From the NCBI GenBank assembly GCA_965197675.1, contig OZ240221.1, positions 1,612,001 through 1,676,000 on the forward strand: a stretch of 64,000 nt of DNA. Direction: 5' to 3'. The notes below the pieces were generated by a model, which had not been told where the DNA came from, made no database searches, and was given only the letters and a program-made list of their open reading frames with translations. This document shows, one piece after another, positions 1 to 7,819 of this stretch (its first letter is position 1; every line of letters begins with the position of its first letter). This stretch comes from G965197675 sp965197675. GTDB lineage: Bacteria; Chloroflexota; Dehalococcoidia; Plut-88900. The position numbers were made by a program, and so were the translations under genes.

Positions 1-178
1 TGCTGGTGATGTCTCCCTTAAGGAAGGTCACTCTCCTTTTCCACGGTTCTACGTATCTCTTCACGAGGTCGTCCGGCGGCACAATATCCAATGAGACTAC
101 CTCCTTACCCCGCTCCGCCAGCTCTTTAACGACGTTAGAGCCGGTAAAACCGGTGCCACCCGTAACTAAAATGGCCAT
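1..178 (-). CDS. NAD-dependent epimerase/dehydratase, N-terminal part (runs off window)
   Basis: The minus-strand reading frame opens at an ATG at 178 preceded by a good ribosome site (GGGAGGA) and runs out of the left edge. The first residues read MAILVTGGTGFTGSNVV, the glycine-rich NAD(P)-binding loop of extended short-chain dehydrogenases. An acidic residue follows the second strand (VVSLDIVPPDD), as in NAD-dependent nucleotide-sugar epimerases. Such enzymes act in the cytoplasm on nucleotide sugars or similar substrates. Only about 59 residues are visible, so substrate and C-terminus cannot be judged. It is divergent from the amidohydrolase gene at 616, and the operator-like repeats at 387-420 lie between the two. 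Confidence 0.8.
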   Translation of the reverse strand, partial: MAILVTGGTGFTGSNVVKELAERGKEVVSLDIVPPDDLVKRYVEPWKRRVTFLKGDITS

Positions 179-386
179 TTTATCCTCCCTTTATCACGTG
201 TAGTTAGAGCGCTGATCCACGGGGCTTGCTAGCCCCTCTGGACTAGTTCAGCATAGGCACACATTACCTTCTTGAATCCTTGTCCGAACTTATCTGTCCG
301 CCAGCCTGGTTCTCCCACCCACCTGATGGTATAAGTTTCATAGCCCTCGATGCGCATTCGCAGGTCCACCAGCGTTTAGATAGGGC

Positions 387-420
387 TTGTTATCACGTTG
401 TTATCGCAAAATGATAACAA
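387..420. promoter_or_regulatory. Operator-like cluster of three TTGTTATC half-sites
   Basis: TTGTTATC occurs at 387-394 and again at 398-405 (11 bp apart, about one helical turn). The exact reverse complement GATAACAA lies at 413-420. The last two form an 8-bp inverted repeat with a 7-bp spacer. A direct plus an inverted copy in the divergent intergenic region suggests binding of a dimeric regulator serving the epimerase (left) and/or the amidohydrolase (right). No regulator gene is adjacent in the window. The regulatory role is an inference from spacing and symmetry. Confidence 0.5.
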
Positions 421-539
421 TGTTTTTTCTTATCCCATTGCCTCTAAATATATTCCTTAGATGATAGCCATAATCCTCTCAGATTCTACTTTGGCCGTAT
501 GTTCTACCTCTTGCGTCCAATTGACTACCATATGGAAAC

Positions 540-567
540 TTGACGCCCGACCACATGCTTATACAAT
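540..567 (+). promoter_or_regulatory. Sigma-70-type promoter for the amidohydrolase
   Basis: TTGACG at 540-545 and TACAAT at 562-567 are separated by 16 bp. This places a start of transcription about 40 bp upstream of the ATG at 616. The paralogous amidohydrolase at 47456 has a similar TTGACA/TACAAT promoter. Confidence 0.55.
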
Positions 568-615
568 AAATGTGCAGTCTATAGTCTTAATATCACCGCA
601 TCAGCAGGAGGAACC

Positions 616-1779
616 ATGGGTCATAAGATTGTTGATGTCGACGCTCATGTAGCGGAGCCAATCACTCTAATAATGGATGAATATCTGGACCCCGAATTTA
701 GGAATCGACCCATGCGTCTACCGCTTGACGACAAAGGGTTAGAGTATCTGGAGGTTAACGGGGAAAAGTCCGCCTCTATACACGGAGGCCTTGGACTTGG
801 CTTGGAGGCTGGCAAGGGATTTGGGGAAAAGGACCTCAGTGAATTTTACGTTCCAGGCAAGGTGCATTATTACGACGGCATGATTCCCGCATCGAACGAT
901 CCACATGCCAGAATCGAGTGGATGAATGAAGAAGAAGTGGACCAAACCCTGCTTTATCCAACCGTAGGGCTCTTCTGGGAAGACGATTGTGAGGACGCCA
1001 AAGTAGCCGGCGCGTACTGCCGTGCCTATAATGACTGGCTGCTTGATTTTTGCCGACCGTACCCTGATCGTCTCATTCCTATAGCACATATTCCCACTAT
1101 TGAGGCTCAGGAAGCAGTAAAAGAAGTCCGAAGGACTGCCCGGTTGGGGGCAAAGGGATTCATGGTCAACGGCCTGCCTACTAATGGCCGTCTATATGGT
1201 GACCCTTATTTTGACCCTCTGTATGCAGAGGTTGAGGAGCTGGGGCTGCCACTAGCTGTGCACCCGACCACCCACAAGGACTACATCGGGAAAGACGTCT
1301 ATTCACACGCCGATGATCAAAGTATGTCCCAATACCATGATTTCTGGTACTTTGTCGTCGCGGACACCTTTCCATCTCAAATCCAGCTGTTAAATATGAT
1401 AAATCGTGGGGCTTTTGACCGCTTCCCCCAACTCAAGGTCGTTTATTTAGAAACCGGCGCCACGTGGATAATATACCTTCTGGAGCGAATGGACGATAAG
1501 TGGGAAACCGAGCGGTATAATTGCAGATTCGAACTTCGCCCCAGCGAATATTTCGCGAGACAATGCTGGATTTCATTCGAGCCTGACGAAGTGCTTATTT
1601 CACATGTAATGAGGGAAGTAGGTACGGACAAGTTCTTTTGGGCCACAGATTTTCCGCACTCGGACGGCTTTCCTGGGATCGTCGAAAGAATCAAGAAATC
1701 GATTAATTCGTTGCCAGTCAAGGACCAGCAAAAGATCCTCGGAGGAAATGCTGAGAAAGTGTACAATCTACCAAACTAG
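616..1779 (+). CDS. Amidohydrolase_2 family metal-dependent hydrolase/decarboxylase
   Basis: The 387-residue protein belongs to the amidohydrolase_2 (ACMSD-like) TIM-barrel family. These are metal-dependent hydrolases or non-oxidative decarboxylases of aromatic and related acids in the cytoplasm. The N-terminal motif has Asp9, His11 and Glu14 (VDVDAHVAEP). A mid-protein HPTTH supplies metal-binding histidines, and ATDFPHSDG near residue 345 carries the catalytic Asp. The length is normal. The ATG follows AGGAGGAAC closely, which fixes the start. The gene stands alone behind its own promoter. A clear paralog with the same N-terminal layout and C-terminal DFPH motif lies at 47456 beside CoA-transferase genes, so a role in organic-acid breakdown is likely, but the substrate is unknown. 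Confidence 0.87.
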   Translation: MGHKIVDVDAHVAEPITLIMDEYLDPEFRNRPMRLPLDDKGLEYLEVNGEKSASIHGGLGLGLEAGKGFGEKDLSEFYVPGKVHYYDGMIPASNDPHARIEWMNEEEVDQTLLYPTVGLFWEDDCEDAKVAGAYCRAYNDWLLDFCRPYPDRLIPIAHIPTIEAQEAVKEVRRTARLGAKGFMVNGLPTNGRLYGDPYFDPLYAEVEELGLPLAVHPTTHKDYIGKDVYSHADDQSMSQYHDFWYFVVADTFPSQIQLLNMINRGAFDRFPQLKVVYLETGATWIIYLLERMDDKWETERYNCRFELRPSEYFARQCWISFEPDEVLISHVMREVGTDKFFWATDFPHSDGFPGIVERIKKSINSLPVKDQQKILGGNAEKVYNLPN

Positions 1780-2284
1780 ATACACTTCTCTCGCGTTTAT
1801 CGAACCAAAATATGTCTCTTTCCACTCAAGGCCTGTAGAAACTTGGCATGTGCTCCGTGGTTAGGCTGCTGGGGTAAATGTAGACCTAAATGTTTTACAT
1901 ACTGTAACCGCAGATCCACCATTTCCGGCCTTAGTACACTGTAGACAGTCCCGAATCCCCAGAGTCGGAGCGGTCACATCGCTTGGCCATAGCCCTCTCG
2001 GTTCGTATAGCAGCCGGACTGATCTGTTCGACTCGACTCTGATAAAATCTTCAACGGCCGTCACATCGGCTAGAAGATGCCGAAGGGCCTGCGCCTGTTG
2101 TCTCGGTCTATAGCGACTCTGTCGTTTTTGGTTGCTCCCTGAATAGGGAAACTGATGACAGTTCGAGTCCGACCTGCTGGAAGCCCCGTTGAGCAATGGG
2201 AGATTGCAGGAAGAGTTGGCAGTGTGCCGCGAGGTCGTCACTAGACTCAGTGCATCTAGAGTCATAAATCAAGGAGGTTCTGAA

Positions 2285-2911
2285 GTGCCTGACCTTATTA
2301 AACTGCTGGAGTCCTTTAACCGTAAGGAGCGTTTCTTCGTCATTAAGCAAGCTTTGGGCAACTTTCAGTTAAGCGACAAATTCAAGCGAGAACTAGGGGA
2401 TGCCACTAACCTCGCAATCCCCCCCGATGTGTTCACGGCGATGGATTATCACCTAGACTGGTTGACTGCCGCGTTATACGCTCACGAGTGCGGCGACGTT
2501 GACCATTTCTTTGACAACCCACAGCCACAGGTAGTCAAGGGGAACCAGGAGGACACTGACCTACTTGTCGCGTTTAAGGAGGATGAGCAGTACCACATAG
2601 TCTTGGTCGAGGCCAAAGCTGCTACGGGCTGGACAAATAAACAAATGCGTTCCAAAGCCGGTCGGTTGACCCAGATATTCGGCTCCGACGGAAACCGCTA
2701 TCCCGGAATCAGGCCACACATTTGTTTGGCATCCCCGCGTCGTCCCAAGCAGTTGAGAGCCAGCGAATGGCCTAGATGGATGAGTAAGGACGATGGGTCA
2801 TATATTTGGCTCAAATTGAATTTCTGCAAGGACAGGCTCAGGGTCACCCGTTGCGATACTCAAGGCAACCAGTCAGCGAAGGGAGATTATTTCCGCATAA
2901 TACCGGCTTGA
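2285..2911 (+). CDS. Hypothetical protein with PD-(D/E)XK nuclease-like core
   Basis: I chose the GTG at 2285 because AAGGAGG sits 7 bp upstream. The open frame extends back to 2189 but that part has no ribosome site. The 208-residue product is soluble. Around residues 115-135 it reads DTDLLVAFKEDEQYHIVLVEAKA, shown here only for the Asp and the EAK triad. An Asp followed by a hydrophobic strand and a VEAK motif is the signature of PD-(D/E)XK-fold nucleases, and a downstream Gln in QMRSKAGRL fits the fold. No named family is recognised. It sits just upstream of recombinase debris, so it may be cargo of a former mobile element, perhaps a restriction-type nuclease. Function is inferred from this motif alone. 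Confidence 0.6.
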   Translation: MPDLIKLLESFNRKERFFVIKQALGNFQLSDKFKRELGDATNLAIPPDVFTAMDYHLDWLTAALYAHECGDVDHFFDNPQPQVVKGNQEDTDLLVAFKEDEQYHIVLVEAKAATGWTNKQMRSKAGRLTQIFGSDGNRYPGIRPHICLASPRRPKQLRASEWPRWMSKDDGSYIWLKLNFCKDRLRVTRCDTQGNQSAKGDYFRIIPA

Positions 2912-3054
2912 TGCCCACCAGCGCCGGCCGATTCGACGGTGGAGGGTTCGGCTTCAGAGACTTGACGAACCCTGGCCGGTTGTCCCCCGCAGTTAACTGC
3001 TTCCAAGCCTCACTGCCCAAGTGCACCTTATCTTTTGGTGTCGATTGGATAACA

Positions 3055-3440
3055 GATATCCTGGCGCAAGACGTGACGCTGGGAATGCGGGAAGCGGCGT
3101 CGAGGGGCTTCTTCCTCGGCTCCAAGGCCCCCCTCGGCTACCGGCGGATCAAGCTCAACGTCGGAGGGAAGGAGCAGCCCACTCTCGAGGTGGATCCGGC
3201 CACCGCTCCTGTAGCGAAGGAGATATTCGAGAGCCGCTGCGGGGCAACGGTCTCAAGGAGATATGCAAGGAGCTGAACGAGCGAGGCATCACCAATAGGG
3301 GGAAGGAGATGGTATAAGGTAGGACTCCACTACCGCTGACCAATGAGGCCTACACTGCCGCCGCCGTCTGGGGCAGGACTAGCAAGAAAGAGCGACCCCG
3401 ACCCGGTGCGGGTGGAGGGAGCCTGGCCCACCATTTTTAA
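3055..3440 (+). pseudogene. Large serine recombinase, middle-domain remnant (frameshifted)
   Basis: The frame reading ILAQDVTLGMREAASRG and APLGYRRIKLNVGGKEQPTL is the recombinase domain that follows the resolvase catalytic core in large serine recombinases. It breaks near 3235 and continues in another frame as GLKEICKELNERGITNRG, hits a stop, then resumes as NEAYTAAAVWGRTSKKE and VEGAWPTIFN. The catalytic N-terminus with its active serine is absent. Homology on this strand ends at about 3440, where the minus strand begins to encode the C-terminus of the same family. The remnant cannot encode an active enzyme. Confidence 0.8.
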
Positions 3441-4005
3441 CGGTAGACAGAACCGAGCCGTTCAGCGCCATCTCCTCCGCGTTCCTGCCGGGTATGAGGC
3501 TATCGTTGGGCATGGAGATGGTATAACGCAGCAGAGCATTGTCAAGCATCACGACGATCTCCTTGACGAAGGATCGGACAAAGGCGCGGGTCTAAGTCAG
3601 CTCGCTGGTGTTGAGGAACTCGCTCATCTCCTCTGCGAAGGTGGCGATGATGTCGGCGCTGTCCAGGAACTGCCACCGCTCCACCAGTAGCCCTCTTGCC
3701 CCCTCTGCGGCGATCTCGACTTCTCCTTGCGCTCCCGGTGCTCTTTGATGCGCTCAGAGGCGTCGGTCATCTCGGTATCTGTGGTCTAGATGACCTGCCA
3801 GATGCGCTCCAGCCGCCTCTTCACGTCTTCAAGCTCCTCCTCAATGGTCTCCTGCCTCTGTTCCCTTGCCACCCCGTCCATCTCCTCCGAGTTCTTGCCG
3901 GGTATGAGGCTATCGTTGGGCATGGAGATGGTGTAATGCAGCAGGGCGGCGATGGTGTCGGCGCTGTCCAGGAACTGGCCGCTTGCCCCTTGACAGTGTC
4001 ATACG
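3425..4005 (-). pseudogene. Serine recombinase C-terminal remnant, inverted and partly duplicated
   Basis: Read on the minus strand, 3690 to 3425 encodes FLNTSELT, FVRSFVKEIVV, LLRYTISMPNDSLIPGR, AEEMALNGSV and NGGP. This matches, segment for segment, the recombinase tail at 14743-15160. Stops and frameshifts interrupt it. From about 4005 to 3700 a second, shorter copy follows with the IPGR region and a TDASERIKEHRERK coiled-coil segment. The tail faces opposite to the middle domain at 3055-3440, so the old gene has been inverted at its 3' part. The rearrangement is visible directly; family assignment rests on the shared motifs. Confidence 0.72.
3471..3944. repeat. 64-bp imperfect direct repeat inside recombinase debris
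   Basis: The segments 3471-3534 and 3881-3944 match at all but four positions, covering the stretch that encodes the MPNDSLIPGR motif on the minus strand. A second shared block (GGTGTCGGCGCTGTCCAGGA-like) lies at about 3650-3678 and 3950-3975. The closer spacing in the second copy shows that it lost sequence after duplication. Confidence 0.75.
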
Positions 4006-4100
4006 TGCTGGGCACTGGGGACGGGATGCCGTGAACTCAAGCCTCGGAGCCTCTTCCGGAGTTCGGAGCGCTCAAAGCAGGCCGTGACCCCATCAACCGG

Positions 4101-4643
4101 TTAGTTTGGGGATTGGTCCCAGACTCCCAGCACCGTAAAGATGATCGCGTTTATGATTATCACTGGAATGAAGGCGATCAGGATTACGAAGAAGGCCCGC
4201 CAGGTCGACGTGTAGTCCAAGGCTTGCCGTATGGCAATCACCATAGCCACAAAGGCCCAGAAGAATGCCACCAGAGCGATGAGAACTCCGACCACCGGTA
4301 TGAAGACGAGGATACTCAGGATCCCCGGCGTCTGGGCGAACCCTGTGGTCCTCGCCAACTGTCCCCAGTCTGCCTCAGTCTCCCGGGTTTTCAGTAACTT
4401 GATCCCTACGAACAAGGCTACCAGGGCCCACACGGCCCAGGTCACCACACCTCGGACTATACCGACGACCAGCGCCCTGATCACCTCGACATCTTCCCCA
4501 CCACTCAAGAGCCCGCCAACGACGCTGACGATGGTGACGATAATGACTACCAACAGCGCCTGTATGGTGGCGCCGCGGTCCCTCTCCACGTCCTCGTAGG
4601 TCTCGGCTCTCAAGAGGGCGGCGCCCAGCATCCTGCTTAGCAT
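4101..4643 (-). CDS. Yip1-domain-like integral membrane protein
   Basis: The ATG at 4643 is preceded by GAGAGGAG with an 8-bp gap, so I prefer it to the longer open frame reaching 4811. The 180-residue protein starts MLSRMLGAALLRAETYEDVERD and then has four to five hydrophobic spans: about 30-50, 65-85, 115-140 and 155-175. A charged loop between them contains the KTRETEADWGQLARTTGFAQTPG segment, noted here only for its central FAQTPG. The polar loop plus F-A-x-x-P after the second span resembles Yip1/YIPF-type and DUF1282-type bacterial membrane proteins of unknown function. It follows the hydrolase gene on the same strand and is probably cotranscribed with it. Confidence 0.6.
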   Translation of the reverse strand: MLSRMLGAALLRAETYEDVERDRGATIQALLVVIIVTIVSVVGGLLSGGEDVEVIRALVVGIVRGVVTWAVWALVALFVGIKLLKTRETEADWGQLARTTGFAQTPGILSILVFIPVVGVLIALVAFFWAFVAMVIAIRQALDYTSTWRAFFVILIAFIPVIIINAIIFTVLGVWDQSPN

Positions 4644-4807
4644 TGGATCAACTCCTCTCTCTGGGTTCGCGGGGCTGAAGGATCCACCTCCACTTCCGGA
4701 CATCGTACCACGTGAGACGAATTTGACAAACTGCCTGCTCCGCCGTGCGGGCGCCGGTTGTGCCGGTACACATGGCCGCAACCTAGGCGCTTGAATGCCG
4801 GCCAGCC

Positions 4808-6028
4808 TCACTTGATGACACGAAGAAGAAACTCCCTGAGCTCTAGCTCATAGCGCCCGGAATCAACGTTCCATGCGTCAGCGTGGGTAGTATTCGGGTA
4901 AACACTGTACGTGACCAAGTCGGGACGCAGCTCGGCCAGCTTGTCGCTGGTCTCGATAGGTACGTGCGTGTCGTCCTCTCCGTGAATGAGCAGGATAGGC
5001 GCGTCCAGCCGGTCCACATCCTTCAGGTAGTCCATAGCATCCCAGTCCACGCCGAACCGGAGCGTGGCGGTCCACTTCACCGTAGCGGCCACGAAACCAG
5101 GCAGATTGCGTTCACGGGCTCCCAGGTCCACCGGCGCTTCGAAGTCCATCACGGGCGAGTCCATAACCGCCCCGGTCACCGAGCCGGCCAGCGGCGACTC
5201 GTAGAGGAACTTAACCGCTATGCTGCCGCCCATGCTGTGACCAATCAGCACGACGTCCCTGGCGCCAGGCTGGGACAAGGCGTACTCCACCGCGGCGTGA
5301 AGGTCTCGCCACTCGGTGAGGCCGTACTGGTAGATGCCGCTTGGGTCCTGGGGCTGTCCTTTGTCGTTGCGGTAGGTGATGAAAAGCGCCGGGACGTCAA
5401 GGTCATGCAGGATAGGCAATGAGGACAGGCCGTCTCCGGGGATTCCGCGATGGCCATGTACGAAGATCGCCCACGTGTCGTCGTCTCCTTCAAACCTCCA
5501 CGCGTCCTGTCTTCCCAGGGGTGTCTCGTATTCGACCTCCTCGTACTCGATGCCATAGGCCAGGAGGGGATCGTTGGGGTAGATATCGCCCGACACGAAG
5601 GCCGGGGCGGAGCGCGGCGGGTCTCCATCCGCCATGGTGAACCGCCGGACCAAGAAGTCGCCTCCGTACTCCACGATGTCGCCGATCATTCCACTTCCTC
5701 CATCCCAGCTAAGCCCCCACTTGCCGCTCAACCTCCACTCCCCGCCGTCAGGACCCTGCTCCAGACTGACAAGACCTTCACCAACGGCAGAGGCTATGAG
5801 GTTGTACTCCACCTCGTCGTCTCCCACCTCCAGCGCGAGGTCGTTCAGCACACTCGAGTAGTACCAGCTCAAGCCGAAGTTGAGCACTGCCAGGAGCAAA
5901 AAGACGGCGATGAGCAACATGAACACCCATCTGAGGCCAACTCGCCCCGGCGCCTGCAAACGGCTCCCGAGACGTACAAGCCATTCCGGCCTGCGTCGCC
6001 AATTCCTCCTAGCAGGGGTCTCTTTCAC
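4808..6028 (-). CDS. Membrane-anchored alpha/beta hydrolase
   Basis: The 406-residue protein has a basic N-terminus, one hydrophobic anchor near residues 33-55, a lead-in region, then an alpha/beta-hydrolase fold. The oxyanion segment is IFVHGHRG, the nucleophile elbow is GHSMGG near residue 265, the acid is in LIHGEDDTHVP near 352, and the histidine is in NTTHADAWN near 382. All three catalytic residues are present. It resembles the BEM46/ABHD13-like esterase group, anchored with the catalytic domain outside. The start is a GTG with only a weak ribosome site. The downstream Yip1-like gene follows 165 bp on in the same direction. Confidence 0.82.
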   Translation of the reverse strand: MKETPARRNWRRRPEWLVRLGSRLQAPGRVGLRWVFMLLIAVFLLLAVLNFGLSWYYSSVLNDLALEVGDDEVEYNLIASAVGEGLVSLEQGPDGGEWRLSGKWGLSWDGGSGMIGDIVEYGGDFLVRRFTMADGDPPRSAPAFVSGDIYPNDPLLAYGIEYEEVEYETPLGRQDAWRFEGDDDTWAIFVHGHRGIPGDGLSSLPILHDLDVPALFITYRNDKGQPQDPSGIYQYGLTEWRDLHAAVEYALSQPGARDVVLIGHSMGGSIAVKFLYESPLAGSVTGAVMDSPVMDFEAPVDLGARERNLPGFVAATVKWTATLRFGVDWDAMDYLKDVDRLDAPILLIHGEDDTHVPIETSDKLAELRPDLVTYSVYPNTTHADAWNVDSGRYELELREFLLRVIK

Positions 6029-6147
6029 GCCTTCATCACTAATACACCCGCGTTACGCTGTCAACCCTGTATATCGCTCTCACCATATCGACGCTCGTTG
6101 CCCCCTCTTGGTAACTGCCTGCTCGTCTGACCCGCAAGACCTCGCTC

Positions 6148-6420
6148 ATGCGTGTGAATGACAGCGACAACTACGTGCTGGTGGGATCGAAAGGTGGCGC
6201 GCCCAAGAACCCTGTGTGGGTCTACAACCTGCGCGCCGACGGCAAAGAGGAAATCCGCGACGAGACCGAGGTGTACCAGATGCAAGTTCGCGAGGTCCAA
6301 GACGATTCGGAAAGGGATCGCCCATGAGACTTGGTGGTAGAGGCATTACCACCCTACGAAGAGTACCAGAACCGCACGTCCCGCAAGATTCCCGTATTTG
6401 TCGCGGGACCGACGCAGGTA
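6148..6420 (+). pseudogene. F420-dependent (Ddn-type) nitroreductase remnant
   Basis: The first frame reads NYVLVGSKGGAPKNPVWVYN and EIRDETEVYQMQVREV, the core of deazaflavin (F420H2)-dependent nitroreductases of the Ddn family. It stops at 6327. The family's C-terminal segment then follows in another frame as ALPPYEEYQNRTSRKIPVFV. The N-terminal third is missing and there is at least one frameshift, so it is a pseudogene. It suggests that the lineage makes or once used coenzyme F420. Confidence 0.75.
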
Positions 6421-6604
6421 GCCCGACCGCGAATTCGGATGCCAGATCCCAGTAGACGGCGACAAGCCATGTTACGGCAACTTCTACGTGGATTGGTGGG
6501 GCCCCTCAAAAAGGGCGGGCAATCCACCCGCCCCTGTTTTCATACTGGCCGACGAGGTAAGGGTTCGACCGAAATCCTGGACTGCCCCGCGTACTATAGA
6601 CGTT

Positions 6605-7069
6605 TCATTCCTGCATCGCCCACTGAGCAAGGGCTTTCCCCGGGTCGGTTATCTCCTCAACCGACGAGTGGCAGTAGCGTTGCCACTCTTGCTCAGGCAT
6701 ACCGGTGTATACCATAAGATTCAGCGGGTACTCCTCGCTGTCAGTGGCTCTCCTGAAGTCGTCCCGGAACAGGAAGGTAGGCTTCCCCAAGGTGATAGCC
6801 ATACCCAGTTCGACCATAACACCTTCGTCGGGAGGGACTCCGTTGACGACGGCGAAAATGGCGTCGGACTGCTCCACGTCACGCCGGTCCGCTCGGCCGA
6901 TTCGATAGGCCCAGCCGGGCTCGGAAAAATCGATCTGGTTGTTCCTTTCGAAGGGCTCCCAGACTTCGAGTTCGAGGGTTTCCAGCGCCCTTACTATGGG
7001 TGGAAGCAGTAGTTCCCGATGCTGACTGCAGAAACCGTAGGCATTGGCAAGGTAGATTGTTTTTTTCAA
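6605..7069 (-). CDS. Nucleoside 2-deoxyribosyltransferase-like protein
   Basis: The 154-residue protein starts MKKTIYLANAYGF from a TTG with GGAGAAG upstream. It shows the nucleoside 2-deoxyribosyltransferase fold: an N-terminal YLANA strand, DVEQSDAIFAVVNG (Asp64/Asp69), and DEGVMVELGMA with Glu87 in the position of the nucleophilic glutamate. Members transfer deoxyribose between bases in nucleotide salvage. Related proteins hydrolyse nucleotides such as dNMPs, and which applies here is not visible. Length is typical. It is a single gene pointing away from the nitroreductase remnant. Confidence 0.8.
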   Translation of the reverse strand: MKKTIYLANAYGFCSQHRELLLPPIVRALETLELEVWEPFERNNQIDFSEPGWAYRIGRADRRDVEQSDAIFAVVNGVPPDEGVMVELGMAITLGKPTFLFRDDFRRATDSEEYPLNLMVYTGMPEQEWQRYCHSSVEEITDPGKALAQWAMQE

Positions 7070-7726
7070 TGTCTCTTCTCCATACCTTCGTGCAATATCG
7101 TTGAACGAGTCCTTTGCATAGTCATATAGTACCGCGAGTGAAGGGAGATAGGGCTAGTTCGATGCGAGATGTGGGGATGGGGAATTGGCGCCGCCGGGAC
7201 CTGTCACGGTCATGGAAGGACTGGTACGAGATCTAGGATTTGGTCGACCAAGGACTCTTTGGCGTTGACCAAGTATCGTCGATACTAGCAGAGGCGGACC
7301 GAATAGTCCGCATTATCGAGAGTGTGGTGCCGCCGGCTGGAAGCATAGGGGCCCGACCAGAGTTGGCCTATACCGCTGCTTTCAAACGACTGGTTCGATG
7401 TGGGTTGGATGGAATCGAGCACCTAATAGACCACCAAACTGGACAAAATCGAGAACCTTCGCATTGAGATTCAGATTGATCCTGTAGGTACGGCATAGAT
7501 ACTTAGGGCCTCGGCAGACTGACCTGTCTTCTTACAATGCCCTCAGTCTTCATCCCTTTGGGCGCAATCAACGAAGACTTCTTGTCTTCGCCACCTCCGC
7601 AGACGAAGCAACACTCTCGTAAAAGAGGCCCCCCCGCACACAGGGATAGACTGTTACCCAAAACCCTCTTAGCTGTCCCTCTTCGGACAGATGCCCAGCT
7701 TGAAGCCAATGCCCCAAATGAGATAT
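7070..7726. other. Gene-poor stretch
   Basis: A 75-codon open frame at 7240-7467 (plus strand) contains FGVDQVSSILAEADRIVRIIESVVPPAG. It has no ribosome site and matches no family known to me. I do not support it as a gene. Nothing else is recognised here. Confidence 0.3.
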
Positions 7727-7756
7727 TTGACTCCAAAACGTCCACCCTTATACAAT
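7727..7756 (+). promoter_or_regulatory. Promoter upstream of PEP carboxylase
   Basis: TTGACT at 7727-7732 is followed by TATACAAT at 7749-7756 with a 16-18 bp spacer, 64 bp upstream of the GTG start of the carboxylase gene. Confidence 0.45.
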
Positions 7757-7819
7757 CAAGTCCAATGAAGCTCGGCTGTTGAACGAATATCATGCAAGGT
7801 ATCTTTTGAGAGGTGCACC

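Noticed and set aside
461..652. 63-codon plus-strand frame ending inside the amidohydrolase start
   Set aside because: It has no ribosome site, its text is not sense-like and it overlaps the promoter and the well-supported ATG at 616.
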